Below, piece after piece: positions 18,146 to 27,219 of a stretch of DNA of 64,000 nucleotides. This DNA is from CAZGNZ01 sp964527215 (GTDB lineage: Bacteria > Fidelibacterota > Marinisomatia > SCGC-AAA003-L08 > JACNLC01), in assembly GCA_964527215.1 (NCBI GenBank), contig CAZGNZ010000020.1, positions 6,236 to 70,235 of the forward strand. Reading direction: 5' to 3'. The notes below the pieces were generated by a model. That model had not been told where the DNA came from, did not search any database, and was given only the letters and a program-made list of their open reading frames with translations. Numbering within the stretch: the first letter of the stretch is position 1; each line of letters opens with the position of its first letter. The position numbers and the translations under genes are program-made.

Positions 18146-20652
18146 TTCAGTATCTCGCTCACCATGGTGACAATATCCAGAATGTCCAGAGTGCCGTCTT
18201 CATTCAGATCCCCGGCCCACAGCTGATAGTCATTTGAGGGCATCAGATCAAGAATGATGGATACCGAGGTGACGATATCCAGGATGTCCATGGTGTTATC
18301 CTGATTCAGGTCACCCAATGCCAGTTCAGGATAATACAGAATGGCGGATGAAATATCCATTTGAGGAACATTTTCATTCAGGCGCACCCGGTTGATGGCA
18401 ATTTGTGTCGTAGAGGCGTTGAAGTTCTCCTGAACCTCAAACTGAACCAATAGAAACACGCCCTGTTCTCCGTCAGGATATGCACTGGCCCCGGCGATAA
18501 CCAGTTCCTCGGGACTGCTGAAATGATTGACCACGAAATCATCGATATTGAGTCCGGGGTCCAGACCGGCAAAGGTCAGCTGATCCGGATTGTATTCCAG
18601 ATTAAACTCAAAAGCATAAATATCTGATCCATTCTCCAGATAAATCGGCAGTTCAATCAGTTCTCCCGGTGCAATGGGTTGATTTTCGATAGAAAAATCG
18701 CCTGCGGCCGGTGGGATCAGTAAGCCGCTTTGAATGGGAAATTCGGTAATGAGCCCCACGCCGTACTGCAGAATATAGGATGCGTCCAGTGCAGAGATGG
18801 TTTCATCTCCGCTGACTTCGGCATTGATTCCTGCCTGCAGTCCAAATTCCGTTTCGCCTACCACATACTGAAGCACCAGACCGGCATCAAAGGCGGTTAC
18901 AATTCCGTTCACGCTGGCATCTCCATAGTAGGGCATCAGCACATCAACACCGCCGGAATTTACATAAATGGAATAATATGTTTCATCAAACTGTACCAGA
19001 TTGAAATCAATGGGAATATTGGCAGTACTGTCAATTTCTGTGACAATGAGTTCAAGTGTCAGCAGCTCAAAATCACCGCTGAGGGGAGCACTCCCTGCCA
19101 TCCAGACCGATACGGGGCAATTGTCCATATTGTATTCGATAATCCAGTTTGCGTCATCCGGTGTCCCGCCGATTGCAACATCATTGATAACAATACCGGA
19201 ATCTGGACAGATGATTTCCATCGTCACGGAATGAATGGGCAGAAGGCTGGGGATGGAAATGGCAAGCGGATATTCCAGGGTGTCACCCGGGACAGCTTCT
19301 TCTTCCGCGAATTCCAGGAATATTTGCTGGTATTCACAGGAACCGTCATCAAACAGGGCATCGGGATCATAATTGATTGCCATCTGATCAGTACATCCCT
19401 GACATGAGAGGTCATCATTTTCAGGGATGTCATCGCAGACTCCGCACAAATCAAAATAGGCGAGACCGAAACAAACGCCGGCGCAGTCTTTGTCGGCATT
19501 CTGACCGTAGCACACACCGCAGTCATCCAGAGCCCAGTTGAATTCCAGACCGGTCAGTCCCAACACGCAGTCTCCGCAGTCGTCAATCACCGCGGTGCCG
19601 CCGCAGTCTTCGTTGCAGTCATTGTAGGCACAGGAACCGTCATCCATATTGGCACCGGGATGATAATTGCATGCCTCGGGGTCCATGCAGCCGTAGGCCA
19701 TTTCCAGCCAGCCGCAGCCTGATGGTCCGCCGTATGCACCTATGTCGTTGCGGGCAGTGCCGTATGACGGCGGAATGCAGTAGTCTTCATGATCCGAATC
19801 GGGACTGCCGGAATCAATGCAGGGGGAGATGCTGGTGAGCGTGAAATCGTCAAAATTGGAAAACAGGGGGTTATACAGCAAATTGCCGATACCGGCGAAT
19901 CCGTTCTGTACATTGCTGTAGGTTACCTGGTAATTATACCCGTCAAGCTGTGTCTCGTCATCATTGTTAAAATACACAATGGAGTTCATGATTGTCAGGT
20001 GATACAGACCGCTGTTTTCATCATTGTTGATGGCATATCCCTGGTTGAAAACCAGATTGCTGTTATAGATCTCAGCTTCACCATTGTTGTAAATACCGTC
20101 CAAACCATTGTTGGCAAGGATGGTATTGTGCATCGAAATTGCACCAAAGTTGTTGATGCCGTAACCAACATTGTCTTCAATAATGCAATTCCGGATGACG
20201 GCAAAGGCATCGTCGCCAATGTCAATTCCATTGCCCTGGCATTCACGGATTGTGGTGTGCATCAGGATTATTTCCGGTCCGGTGTTATAGGAAATTCCGG
20301 CGTTCCCGGTCTTTTCGATAAGGCAGTAATTCAGAGTTGATTGTAAACCGACATCGAAAAACGTGATTCCTGACCAGGTTCCGTTTGGATCTGACGGACC
20401 AAATGTAATTGGTGCCTGATATGACCCCTGCGCATGCAGCTGACCGTGCACAAGGAATGTATATTCCTCATTACCAATAACTTCTACTCCGGGCTCAATA
20501 ATCAGATCATAAATGGTGAGATCCCCTGTTAGTACGTACGGAGATCCGGCAGCATCCCAGGTTTCGCCGATAATGACGCCTGAAACCGAGGTCTCTGCAG
20601 CAGCAAAAGAGAGCATTGCGAGAAGGCAAAGGATTGTAACGTTTCTTTTCAT
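18142..20652 (-). CDS. Secreted beta-helix protein with Cys-rich, cohesin-like and dockerin modules
   Basis: An 836-residue exported protein. Residues 1-19 are a signal peptide; 20-310 a parallel beta-helix (repeated IRNCIIEDN / MHNTILANN turns). About 320-470 is a Cys-rich region (GCMDPEACNYHPGANMDDG, DDCGDCV, DCAGVCFG, GCTDQMAINYDPDALFDDG) likely to bind calcium or form disulfides. Residues about 475-590 and 660-775 resemble cohesin-type sandwiches. Dockerin-like doublets are at about 600-655 (DASVNGIVTAFDAG, EVSGDETISALDAS) and 780-836 (GDLNQDNTMDILDI, GDLNEDGTLDILDI). Having both partner types in one chain is notable. The stop codon lies in the MITE target duplication. Confidence 0.9.
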   Translation of the reverse strand: MKRNVTILCLLAMLSFAAAETSVSGVIIGETWDAAGSPYVLTGDLTIYDLIIEPGVEVIGNEEYTFLVHGQLHAQGSYQAPITFGPSDPNGTWSGITFFDVGLQSTLNYCLIEKTGNAGISYNTGPEIILMHTTIRECQGNGIDIGDDAFAVIRNCIIEDNVGYGINNFGAISMHNTILANNGLDGIYNNGEAEIYNSNLVFNQGYAINNDENSGLYHLTIMNSIVYFNNDDETQLDGYNYQVTYSNVQNGFAGIGNLLYNPLFSNFDDFTLTSISPCIDSGSPDSDHEDYCIPPSYGTARNDIGAYGGPSGCGWLEMAYGCMDPEACNYHPGANMDDGSCAYNDCNEDCGGTAVIDDCGDCVLGLTGLEFNWALDDCGVCYGQNADKDCAGVCFGLAYFDLCGVCDDIPENDDLSCQGCTDQMAINYDPDALFDDGSCEYQQIFLEFAEEEAVPGDTLEYPLAISIPSLLPIHSVTMEIICPDSGIVINDVAIGGTPDDANWIIEYNMDNCPVSVWMAGSAPLSGDFELLTLELIVTEIDSTANIPIDFNLVQFDETYYSIYVNSGGVDVLMPYYGDASVNGIVTAFDAGLVLQYVVGETEFGLQAGINAEVSGDETISALDASYILQYGVGLITEFPIQSGLLIPPAAGDFSIENQPIAPGELIELPIYLENGSDIYAFEFNLEYNPDQLTFAGLDPGLNIDDFVVNHFSSPEELVIAGASAYPDGEQGVFLLVQFEVQENFNASTTQIAINRVRLNENVPQMDISSAILYYPELALGDLNQDNTMDILDIVTSVSIILDLMPSNDYQLWAGDLNEDGTLDILDIVTMVSEILN

Positions 20653-20879
20653 ATTTACCTCTTCAATATGTTATTTGATGGGCATATAATGATGGTTGGC
20701 TGAATGCGTGAATGTAATTTATTATGAATAAAGTGTCCTGAAATCTTTTATTTTGTAACTCTATTTTACGGTTTTAAAACCCGGCATTCACCAATATTCC
20801 CTGACAGCCGGTCTGCTGCGGTTCCGGGTCAGTTTCAGATATAAATTGAACAATGATTAAAAGCAAGGAAAGGTATCCG

Positions 20880-21314
20880 ATGTCAAATTTTGAGGTATTC
20901 TGGGAGCATAATAAATACGCAGTGGTTGGTAATTCGGTGCGGAAAGCTTTTCCCCGGCTGACGTACGGAAAACTGCGGTCACTGGGCAAAAAAGTATATG
21001 CTGTTGATTCGGTATTAAAAGAACATGAGGGTCAGCCCGTATATCAGGAATTATCGGATCTTCCGGAGAAAATTGAGGCGGTTGTGCTGGAACTGCCTTC
21101 GGATGAAACAACCGATTGGATATGTAAAGCCAATGAAGCAGGAATCCGAAATGTATGGATACATCAGCGTTGTGAAACTCCTGAAGCCATCGCCAAAGCC
21201 GAAGAACTGAAGTTGAATCTGTATTATGGAACCTGCGCCGTGATGTATCTGAGCAAGGGGCTGAGCATTCACACATTCCATCGCTGGCTTTTCAGAAAAA
21301 TCGGAAAATATTAA
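20880..21314 (+). CDS. CoA-binding domain protein
   Basis: A 144-residue Rossmann-fold protein of the CoA_binding_2 family: YAVVGNSVRKAFPRLTYGKL (nucleotide loop), KVYAVDSVLKEHEG, EAVVLELPSDETTDWI, and a C-terminal GIRNVWIHQRCETPEAI followed by YYGTCAVMYLS. The last block resembles the conserved 'C' loop (V.DRC.m.e) of YccU-like proteins. I chose the ATG at 20880 rather than the in-frame ATG at 20853 because AAGGAAAGG (20864-20873) is an excellent ribosome site for it. Cellular role unknown. Confidence 0.88.
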   Translation: MSNFEVFWEHNKYAVVGNSVRKAFPRLTYGKLRSLGKKVYAVDSVLKEHEGQPVYQELSDLPEKIEAVVLELPSDETTDWICKANEAGIRNVWIHQRCETPEAIAKAEELKLNLYYGTCAVMYLSKGLSIHTFHRWLFRKIGKY

Positions 21315-21587
21315 AACATAGATTTTGAAGATATGCGGCTGGCGGAACTGGGATTTTTGCATCAAAAAATAAAAAACCTCAAACATGGTTTTCCTGTCGG
21401 AATGATTCGGGGCATTTTTTTAGACCGTCATAAGTTATAGGGAAAATAGAAAGCCGCTCCCCTGCATTATATATCATTTAAGGAATGGTGACAGTCTTCT
21501 CCCGAATGGTTGGGTTCACCTGAACAAGTCAAATACATCCGGGAGATCGGGTAAATTTCCAAAAGGCCTGACTGATCCGGCAGCCTG

Positions 21588-22682
21588 TCACGGCAGCATG
21601 ATATTCAGCAGTTCATCGATAGGTTCCAGCGTCTTCTCACTGACCAGTGGAAAATCATTTTTGTAATTCCAGTGGGCCCAGGCAACATTATGTTTTTCAA
21701 AAATAGAAATCATGTCCCGGTACCAACGCTGTCGAATGGCAATATCTGTGGATGGGAATGCACCCCACTCACCACAGTAGATCGGAAGGCCGAATTGTTG
21801 CGCCACCGATACTGCCTGCATCATATCCCTTTCCATACCTTCCAGATCAAAATAACCGTTATGCCATTTCACCACCTCCAGCAGCTCTGGATCCATCGCC
21901 GCGTACAATGTTGTATCAATTGACTGACCGGGATATTCCACCGGGCCGTCATATGCGCTGAACGGATTCCACCATGCCTTATAATGGGTAAGGGCAAACG
22001 GAATATAGTAATGAAAACTGAGAATGATATTGGGATCGTTTTCCGGTACTTTCAAATCCTTGAATGTGCCCACCTGCTGCCAGTTGTTGGAACCCATCAC
22101 AATTACCCGGTGTGGTTCCAGTTTTCGAATTTCAGATATGACCCAGTTGATCAGATTATTCCAGTCTTCAGGATTATCCGATACGGCTTCATTCAGCGGT
22201 TCATAGGCAACTTTGTCCAATGGATATGAATCCAGTTCTGCAGACAGTTTCTGCCAGAACCCAATAAAGGTTTCCTGAGCGTCTTTATCCTCCCACAGCT
22301 GCCGGTTGTCGGCATCATTAAAATGATGAGACCGCAGAACGTGTAAATCCACTATTACCCTCAAGTTATGCTTCAAACTCCACTGAATTCCATTATGCAG
22401 CAGTTTGAAGGCTTCCGGCTGGGCAATTCCGTCTTCCGACCAGAAGTGCATTTCGTCAATCGGAATTCGAACATGGTCAAATCCAAGTGCAGATATGTTG
22501 GCAAAATCCTTTTCCGTCATATAGGCTTCCCGTTCCGCACCGCGGATTTCTGTCTGACTCAGCCAGTGACTGGTATTGACACCTCGGTGAATCTTGAATT
22601 GGGCAGCCAGGGCGTCATCGCTTGTACAGCCGTTGGCCAGAAGCAGTACCGCTGCAATCAGCATTGGATAAATAGATTTCAT
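21588..22682 (-). CDS. GH5-family glycoside hydrolase, lipoprotein
   Basis: A 364-residue predicted lipoprotein (lipobox LANGC, Cys19) with a glycoside hydrolase family 5 TIM barrel for cleaving beta-1,4 glucans or mannans at the cell surface or periplasm. Seen motifs: GFDHVRIPID (strand 2 arginine), VIVDLH, YEPLNEAV (acid/base Glu165), FHYYIP (His224-Tyr226) and YCGEWGAF (nucleophile Glu305). All catalytic residues are present. A strong ribosome site (GGAGGAG) precedes the start. Monocistronic by its spacing; no binding module or dockerin is attached, unlike the other secreted proteins here. Confidence 0.92.
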   Translation of the reverse strand: MKSIYPMLIAAVLLLANGCTSDDALAAQFKIHRGVNTSHWLSQTEIRGAEREAYMTEKDFANISALGFDHVRIPIDEMHFWSEDGIAQPEAFKLLHNGIQWSLKHNLRVIVDLHVLRSHHFNDADNRQLWEDKDAQETFIGFWQKLSAELDSYPLDKVAYEPLNEAVSDNPEDWNNLINWVISEIRKLEPHRVIVMGSNNWQQVGTFKDLKVPENDPNIILSFHYYIPFALTHYKAWWNPFSAYDGPVEYPGQSIDTTLYAAMDPELLEVVKWHNGYFDLEGMERDMMQAVSVAQQFGLPIYCGEWGAFPSTDIAIRQRWYRDMISIFEKHNVAWAHWNYKNDFPLVSEKTLEPIDELLNIMLP

Positions 22683-23070
22683 TGTCTCCTCCGGTTTTGG
22701 GTTGCTGAAATTTTCTGCCGTCAGAGATTATTCGGCAGAAATGATAAAATGGATTTGATGGTTCGGAATCCTGCAAAGAGGGTATCTGGAATGTTCAAGC
22801 GACGGGGTAAAGTTACCTAATTCTCATCATTGATCAGCAGAAAAAGGTAAAACCTTGAAATTTGAAATTGGAAAACCGGAACTGCCTTTGGCTGATGAAT
22901 ACTCATTTCAATTTTACTGTTTCACCAAGCTCACGTATCAACTTCCAGCAGATAAGGCCCCACTTAACGGCTTGACAGCTTGACCAATGAATTTCAATAT
23001 GCTGGCGAAGTTTAACTTGACAATTCAACCATTGCACCATTAAACGATTTCGCCAGGTGCAACGTCCATC

Positions 23071-23600
23071 CATCCCAAACCCCCACCCTCCTCTGGGGAA
23101 TCGCACTTACGTGGAATTCAGGATGCAGCATCCCCAAACCCATCCGCAGACATTTGCCGGTGGAAAATCCAAATACACGAGAAATCATCCTCATCTTATA
23201 CTATGCATCCTGAACCGCATTCCGGACGGCAATCGACTGAGAACCGACTCGATTATTTGACAACTTAACCCGGATATTTCATGAGACTTCGTAATGAGAT
23301 GATGAAAATGATTGATTCTACAAGGCATATGAAGAAAAATGAGTGAAATCGTACTGGACAGTACGTTGAGAACATTTTTCGATTAGAATTGAAAATCCGT
23401 CTCCTGACGGACGCTGTAGAATTGAGCAGATCCATCATCGTCCGGAAAATGCGAAGCATTTTACGCATAGATATTCTCATGAAATATTCGGGTTAACCTC
23501 GCCATACCAGGAAGTCCCATTCAGCTATTACACCATTACACTATTTAACCATCTCACTATTCAACGACACCTGGCCGGGAATCCCAACTCAACCACTCAA
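23071..23600. repeat. Long intergenic repeat R1, interrupted by MITE copy 3
   Basis: 23071-23266 is a near copy of 23764-23960. After the MITE the match resumes at 23497 (CCTCGCCATACCAG) and continues to about 23600. Within it TTCAGGATGCA (23117-23127) and TGCATCCTGAA (23204-23214) form an 11-bp perfect inverted repeat about 76 bp apart. Confidence 0.85.
23265..23496. mobile_element. MITE copy 3 (224 bp, enlarged) with perfect TTAA duplication
   Basis: Core 23269-23492, same ends as copy 2. The duplication is TTAA at 23265-23268 and 23493-23496. It is longer than the others because of two internal additions: a piece containing CCGTCTCCTGACGG (about 23396-23409) and one containing AAAATGCGAAGCATTTT (about 23446-23462), both small hairpins. 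Confidence 0.88.
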
Positions 23601-23653
23601 CCTATTTCCATCCATTACACCCCTTCAGGGTTCTGCCGTAATTCTATCCGGTT

Positions 23654-23672
23654 CCCGGGGCGATGCCCCGGG
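23654..23672. repeat. CCCGGGGC-GAT-GCCCCGGG hairpin
   Basis: A perfect 8-bp stem with a 3-nt loop, followed by CTGACGTATTTCAGCCCCTCCAGGGCTGG. A related but shorter stretch (CACCCTTTCAGGGCT, near 52854) precedes repeat R3, so it may be the left part of the same composite intergenic element. Confidence 0.65.
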
Positions 23673-23763
23673 CTGACGTATTTCAGCCCCTCCAGGGCTG
23701 GAGGATATGAATTAAGCATACGATCTGTGGAATCACCGATTGAAAAATTCTCTCAAGATCACC

Positions 23764-24050
23764 CATCCCAAACCCCCACCCTCCTCCGGGGAATCGCACT
23801 TACGTGGAATTCAGGATGCAGCATCCCCAAATCCATCCGCAGACATTTGCCGGTGGAAAATCAAAATGCACGAGAAATCATCCTCATCTTATACTATGCA
23901 TCCTGAACCGCATTCCGGATGGCAATCGACTGAGAACAGACTCGATTATTCGACAACTTAACCTCGCCATACCAGTAAGTCCCATTCAGCCATTACACCA
24001 TTTCACTACTCAATCAAACCCGGCCGGGAATCCCAACTCAACCACTCAAC
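23764..24050. repeat. Long intergenic repeat R2 (uninterrupted)
   Basis: The uninterrupted version of R1. At 23954-23968 it reads CAACTTAACCTCGCC, exactly the sequence that in R1 is split by the MITE with duplication of TTAA. The unit extends to about 24050 (CAACTCAACCACTCAACC). Confidence 0.85.
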
Positions 24051-24270
24051 CATGCAAACAGCCAACCTCACCCTGCAGGCAAGGGCATACTTAACCGATT
24101 ACCCCATTCGCCATTACACTATTTCATCCATTATCCATTCGAATTTGCCGGTAACATTCTTACACGTATTTCCGTTTGGGTTTCATTGTAAATCATTCAT
24201 AACATTATTATTCAGGAATAATCCTGATCGTCCGGCCAAACATCAACTCAATGAAGCTCGAGGTATTTGT

Positions 24271-27153
24271 ATGAAATTCAGTATCATTCCGGTTATTGCT
24301 GCCGTCACTTTGCTCTGGTGCGCTCCTGTGCCTCAATATGAAGCTGTACAGGCTGCAGAAAATCTGATTATTGAACGTGGTTCTAGAATTCCGGATAACG
24401 TGACCGTTTCCGATGTTATTGCTGTTTCCCGGCAGCAGGTGGATACCTGGTATTTGGTTACCTATGCCCCTGCCGGTTTTGCCCTCATCGCAGCTGATAA
24501 CTGTATCTCCCCAATTCTGGCTTATAGTTTTGATAATGATTTCCCTGAAGGACCATTGCCGCCGAGTCTGGACCAGTGGCTGAACGGCTGGCAGGCACAG
24601 ATACATGACGCGGTTTCCCGAAACCTCCCCGCCGGCGAACAGACTGTCCGGGAATGGGCACACTATACCCATCAGGATTTTACACCGAATCGCAGTCTTC
24701 GGGATGTTCCGCCGCTGCTGCCCTGTAACTGGAATCAGGATTCACCCTGGAACGCCGCTTGTCCTCTGGATCCGGCCGGACCGGGTGGACATGTCTATTC
24801 CGGCTGTGTGGCAGTCTCCATGGTGCAGGTAATGTATTACTGGGAATATCCGAATGTTGGGTATGGCTCCCATTCCTACTGGCACAATGAATACGGCGAA
24901 CAGTTTGCTGATTTCGGCAATGCCTATTATGATTACAACGAAATGGAAGACAATGTATCTACCGCTGCCACTGCAGAACTTCACTATCATGCCGGTGTCG
25001 CGATTGATATGGGGTACAGTCCCAACGGATCCGGAGCCTGGGTGGGCGGAGGCCATTATCCCAGTGCCTTTTCCGCGATGACGGAACATTTCCTGTTCGA
25101 TGAAGGCCAGATTGACTGGGTGGAACGCGAGGATTGGAATGACTCCGACTGGGCTATCCTGATGCAAACGGAATGTGATAACAACCGACCGGTAATCTAC
25201 CGCGGATACGGGTCCGGCGGACATGCCTTCAATCTGGACGGATATCAGGGGGATGAACACTTTCATTTTAACTGGGGTTGGGGCGGTGCCTATAACGGGT
25301 ATTTTCATACCGGTAATCTGAACCCCGGCGGTTCCCACTTCAATGAAGGACAGGCAGCCATTATCGGACTGATTCCCCTGGAAGTTACCCATCCCAGAGT
25401 GGTGCTGAGGGATTATTCCATTACTGAATCCGGCGGTGACAGTGATCTCGTAATCAATCCCGGTGAATCTGCTGAAGTACTGGTGCAGATTGAAAACCTG
25501 TACCCCTTTGGAACCGCCTTTGCACTGGAAATGGAGCTGGTCAGTTTAAGCGAATCCATCACCGTTTCCGAAGAATACCTTTTTGCAGGTGATCTTCAAC
25601 CTGCAGAGCAGCAGGACAACAATGATCTGCCTTTTGTACTGAATATTGATCCTGAAATCTTTCAGGGTACCTATTATCTGGAACTCAATGTCAGTGCCTT
25701 GACATCTGACAGCGACATATACACAGAATCTTTCCAGCTGCAGGTTTCTGTCTCCCTGAACCAGGCAGGATACCCGGCACTCCCGGAAGCACAGGTGGAG
25801 TCTTCTCCCCTCGTATTGGATATTGATAATGACGGATCTGATGTTGAAATTGTTTTCGGAGACTACGAAGGTAGGGTTCATGTTCTCCATCCGGACGGCA
25901 GCGAACGGGAAGGCTGGCCATTTGAAACAGGCGATCAGATTTGGGCTTCACCGGCAATTGCGGATATTGATCTGGACGGTTCACTTGAAATCGTTATAGG
26001 GTCTAAAAGCAAGCACGTTTTTGTTTTGGAAATTGACGGCAGTGTCCAAACGGATTATTATGCCGATCAGTTCACCATGGGCACGCCGGCACTGGGCAAT
26101 CTGGACGAGGATCCGGAACTGGAAATCGTGTTTGGCGGATTCAGCAATCCCGGACAGGTATTTGCCATCAATCCCGATGGAAGCGATGTCCCCGGTTTTC
26201 CGCTTGTGGTGGATGAGAAAATCCAGCGTGGTATCGCATTAACCGATTTAAACGGAAACGGACAGGATGATCTGGTGTTTGGAACCGATGATGCTAATTT
26301 GTATCTGGTTTATGACGACGGATCAGTTGCGGACGGCTTTCCATTCGCGGTTGGGGATAAGATCAGAACCGCTCCGACAGTTCTGCATTTTGAAGGCAGC
26401 GACGATTTTCTGATTCTCGTGGGTTCCAAGGATGATGTGTTTTATGCCATTACCGACAGCGGAGACCTGCATTTCAGTATTCCGACAGGCGGTGATATTG
26501 AGAGTTCCGTGAGCGTGATTGAAGACCCGGGGTACGGCCCCATGCTGTTTTTCGGCAGCAGTGACGGATTTCTTTATGGCGTATTTGCCAGTGGAATCGC
26601 TGTCCCCGGATTTCCGGTGAACCTGAATCACGCCGTCACGGCTGAACCCATATTCACGGATCTGGACGGAGACAATGAAATCGAACTGGTAGTGGGCACA
26701 ACCGGCGGCAGTCTCTGGGCGCTGCATCTTGATGGTTCCGTACAGGAGAATTTCCCGATATCAGTTGAGTTTGGTGTGAAAAAACCGGTCACAGTGGCTG
26801 ATATCGACAATGATGATGATTTGGAAATTATTGCCGGTACAATGGCCGGTCTTTCGGTTGTGGACTACAAGCTGCTTTCCAGCGATCCCGGTCTCTGGCA
26901 GTGCTTCCGCGGCAGCGCGCTTCGCAGCGGAGTTGCGGAAACCTCTTTTGGATTGGGCTGCAGCAGCGGTATTGTGGGAGATATGAACTGCGATTACGGC
27001 TGTGACGTTATTGATCTCATTATATTGGTTAATGCCATTCTGGATGGGGATGATCTTTCCGGGATGCTGACCCAGGCAGATGCAAATTTTGACGGTGCTG
27101 TGGATATTCTGGATGTGGTGACACTGGCTTCCATGATCATTGCCGCAATGTAA
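24271..27153 (+). CDS. Secreted C10-family (streptopain-like) cysteine peptidase with propeller and dockerin
   Basis: A 960-residue exported protein. After the leader (about 1-29) comes an inhibitory prodomain (VSRQQVDTWYLVTYAPAGFA). The peptidase domain (about 150-365) has catalytic Cys179 in SGCVAVSMVQVMYYWEYP and His318 in GGHAFNLDGYQ, followed by HFHFNWGWGGAYNGYF. Residues 370-500 look like a CARDB-type beta-sandwich. Residues 510-890 are FG-GAP/PQQ-like propeller blades (DIDNDGSDVEIVFGD, DIDLDGSLEIVIGS, DLDGDNEIELVVG). A dockerin-like doublet ends the protein (GDMNCDYGCDVIDL, DANFDGAVDILDV). An upstream in-frame extension to 24052 runs into repeat sequence, so I start at the ATG that opens the signal peptide. 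Confidence 0.9.
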   Translation: MKFSIIPVIAAVTLLWCAPVPQYEAVQAAENLIIERGSRIPDNVTVSDVIAVSRQQVDTWYLVTYAPAGFALIAADNCISPILAYSFDNDFPEGPLPPSLDQWLNGWQAQIHDAVSRNLPAGEQTVREWAHYTHQDFTPNRSLRDVPPLLPCNWNQDSPWNAACPLDPAGPGGHVYSGCVAVSMVQVMYYWEYPNVGYGSHSYWHNEYGEQFADFGNAYYDYNEMEDNVSTAATAELHYHAGVAIDMGYSPNGSGAWVGGGHYPSAFSAMTEHFLFDEGQIDWVEREDWNDSDWAILMQTECDNNRPVIYRGYGSGGHAFNLDGYQGDEHFHFNWGWGGAYNGYFHTGNLNPGGSHFNEGQAAIIGLIPLEVTHPRVVLRDYSITESGGDSDLVINPGESAEVLVQIENLYPFGTAFALEMELVSLSESITVSEEYLFAGDLQPAEQQDNNDLPFVLNIDPEIFQGTYYLELNVSALTSDSDIYTESFQLQVSVSLNQAGYPALPEAQVESSPLVLDIDNDGSDVEIVFGDYEGRVHVLHPDGSEREGWPFETGDQIWASPAIADIDLDGSLEIVIGSKSKHVFVLEIDGSVQTDYYADQFTMGTPALGNLDEDPELEIVFGGFSNPGQVFAINPDGSDVPGFPLVVDEKIQRGIALTDLNGNGQDDLVFGTDDANLYLVYDDGSVADGFPFAVGDKIRTAPTVLHFEGSDDFLILVGSKDDVFYAITDSGDLHFSIPTGGDIESSVSVIEDPGYGPMLFFGSSDGFLYGVFASGIAVPGFPVNLNHAVTAEPIFTDLDGDNEIELVVGTTGGSLWALHLDGSVQENFPISVEFGVKKPVTVADIDNDDDLEIIAGTMAGLSVVDYKLLSSDPGLWQCFRGSALRSGVAETSFGLGCSSGIVGDMNCDYGCDVIDLIILVNAILDGDDLSGMLTQADANFDGAVDILDVVTLASMIIAAM

Positions 27154-27162
27154 ATTATCATT

Positions 27163-27188
27163 CCGGTCCTGTCACTTCACAGGGCCGG
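27163..27188. terminator. Probable terminator hairpin
   Basis: CCGGTCCTGT - CACTTC - ACAGGGCCGG forms a 10-bp stem with one G-T pair just after the C10 peptidase stop, between convergent genes. The 3' side is only pyrimidine-rich (TTCTCTCTC), so efficiency is uncertain. Confidence 0.65.
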
Positions 27189-27219
27189 ATTCTCTCTCAC
27201 CGGGATCATGACACCCGGT

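Larger units (their letters stand above)
22683..24270. other. 1.6-kb repeat-rich intergenic region
   Basis: No gene is supportable. It holds two copies of the long intergenic repeat (from 23071 and 23764), MITE copy 3 inside the first, a CCCGGGGC-GAT-GCCCCGGG hairpin at 23654-23672, and stretches of degenerate low-complexity sequence such as ATTACACCATTACAC and CAACTCAACCACTCAACC. The last ~200 bp should contain the promoter of the C10 peptidase gene. Confidence 0.75.

Noticed and set aside
19789..20340. 183-codon plus-strand ORF opposite the beta-helix protein
   Set aside because: It is the complement of beta-helix repeats and has no ribosome site or domain.
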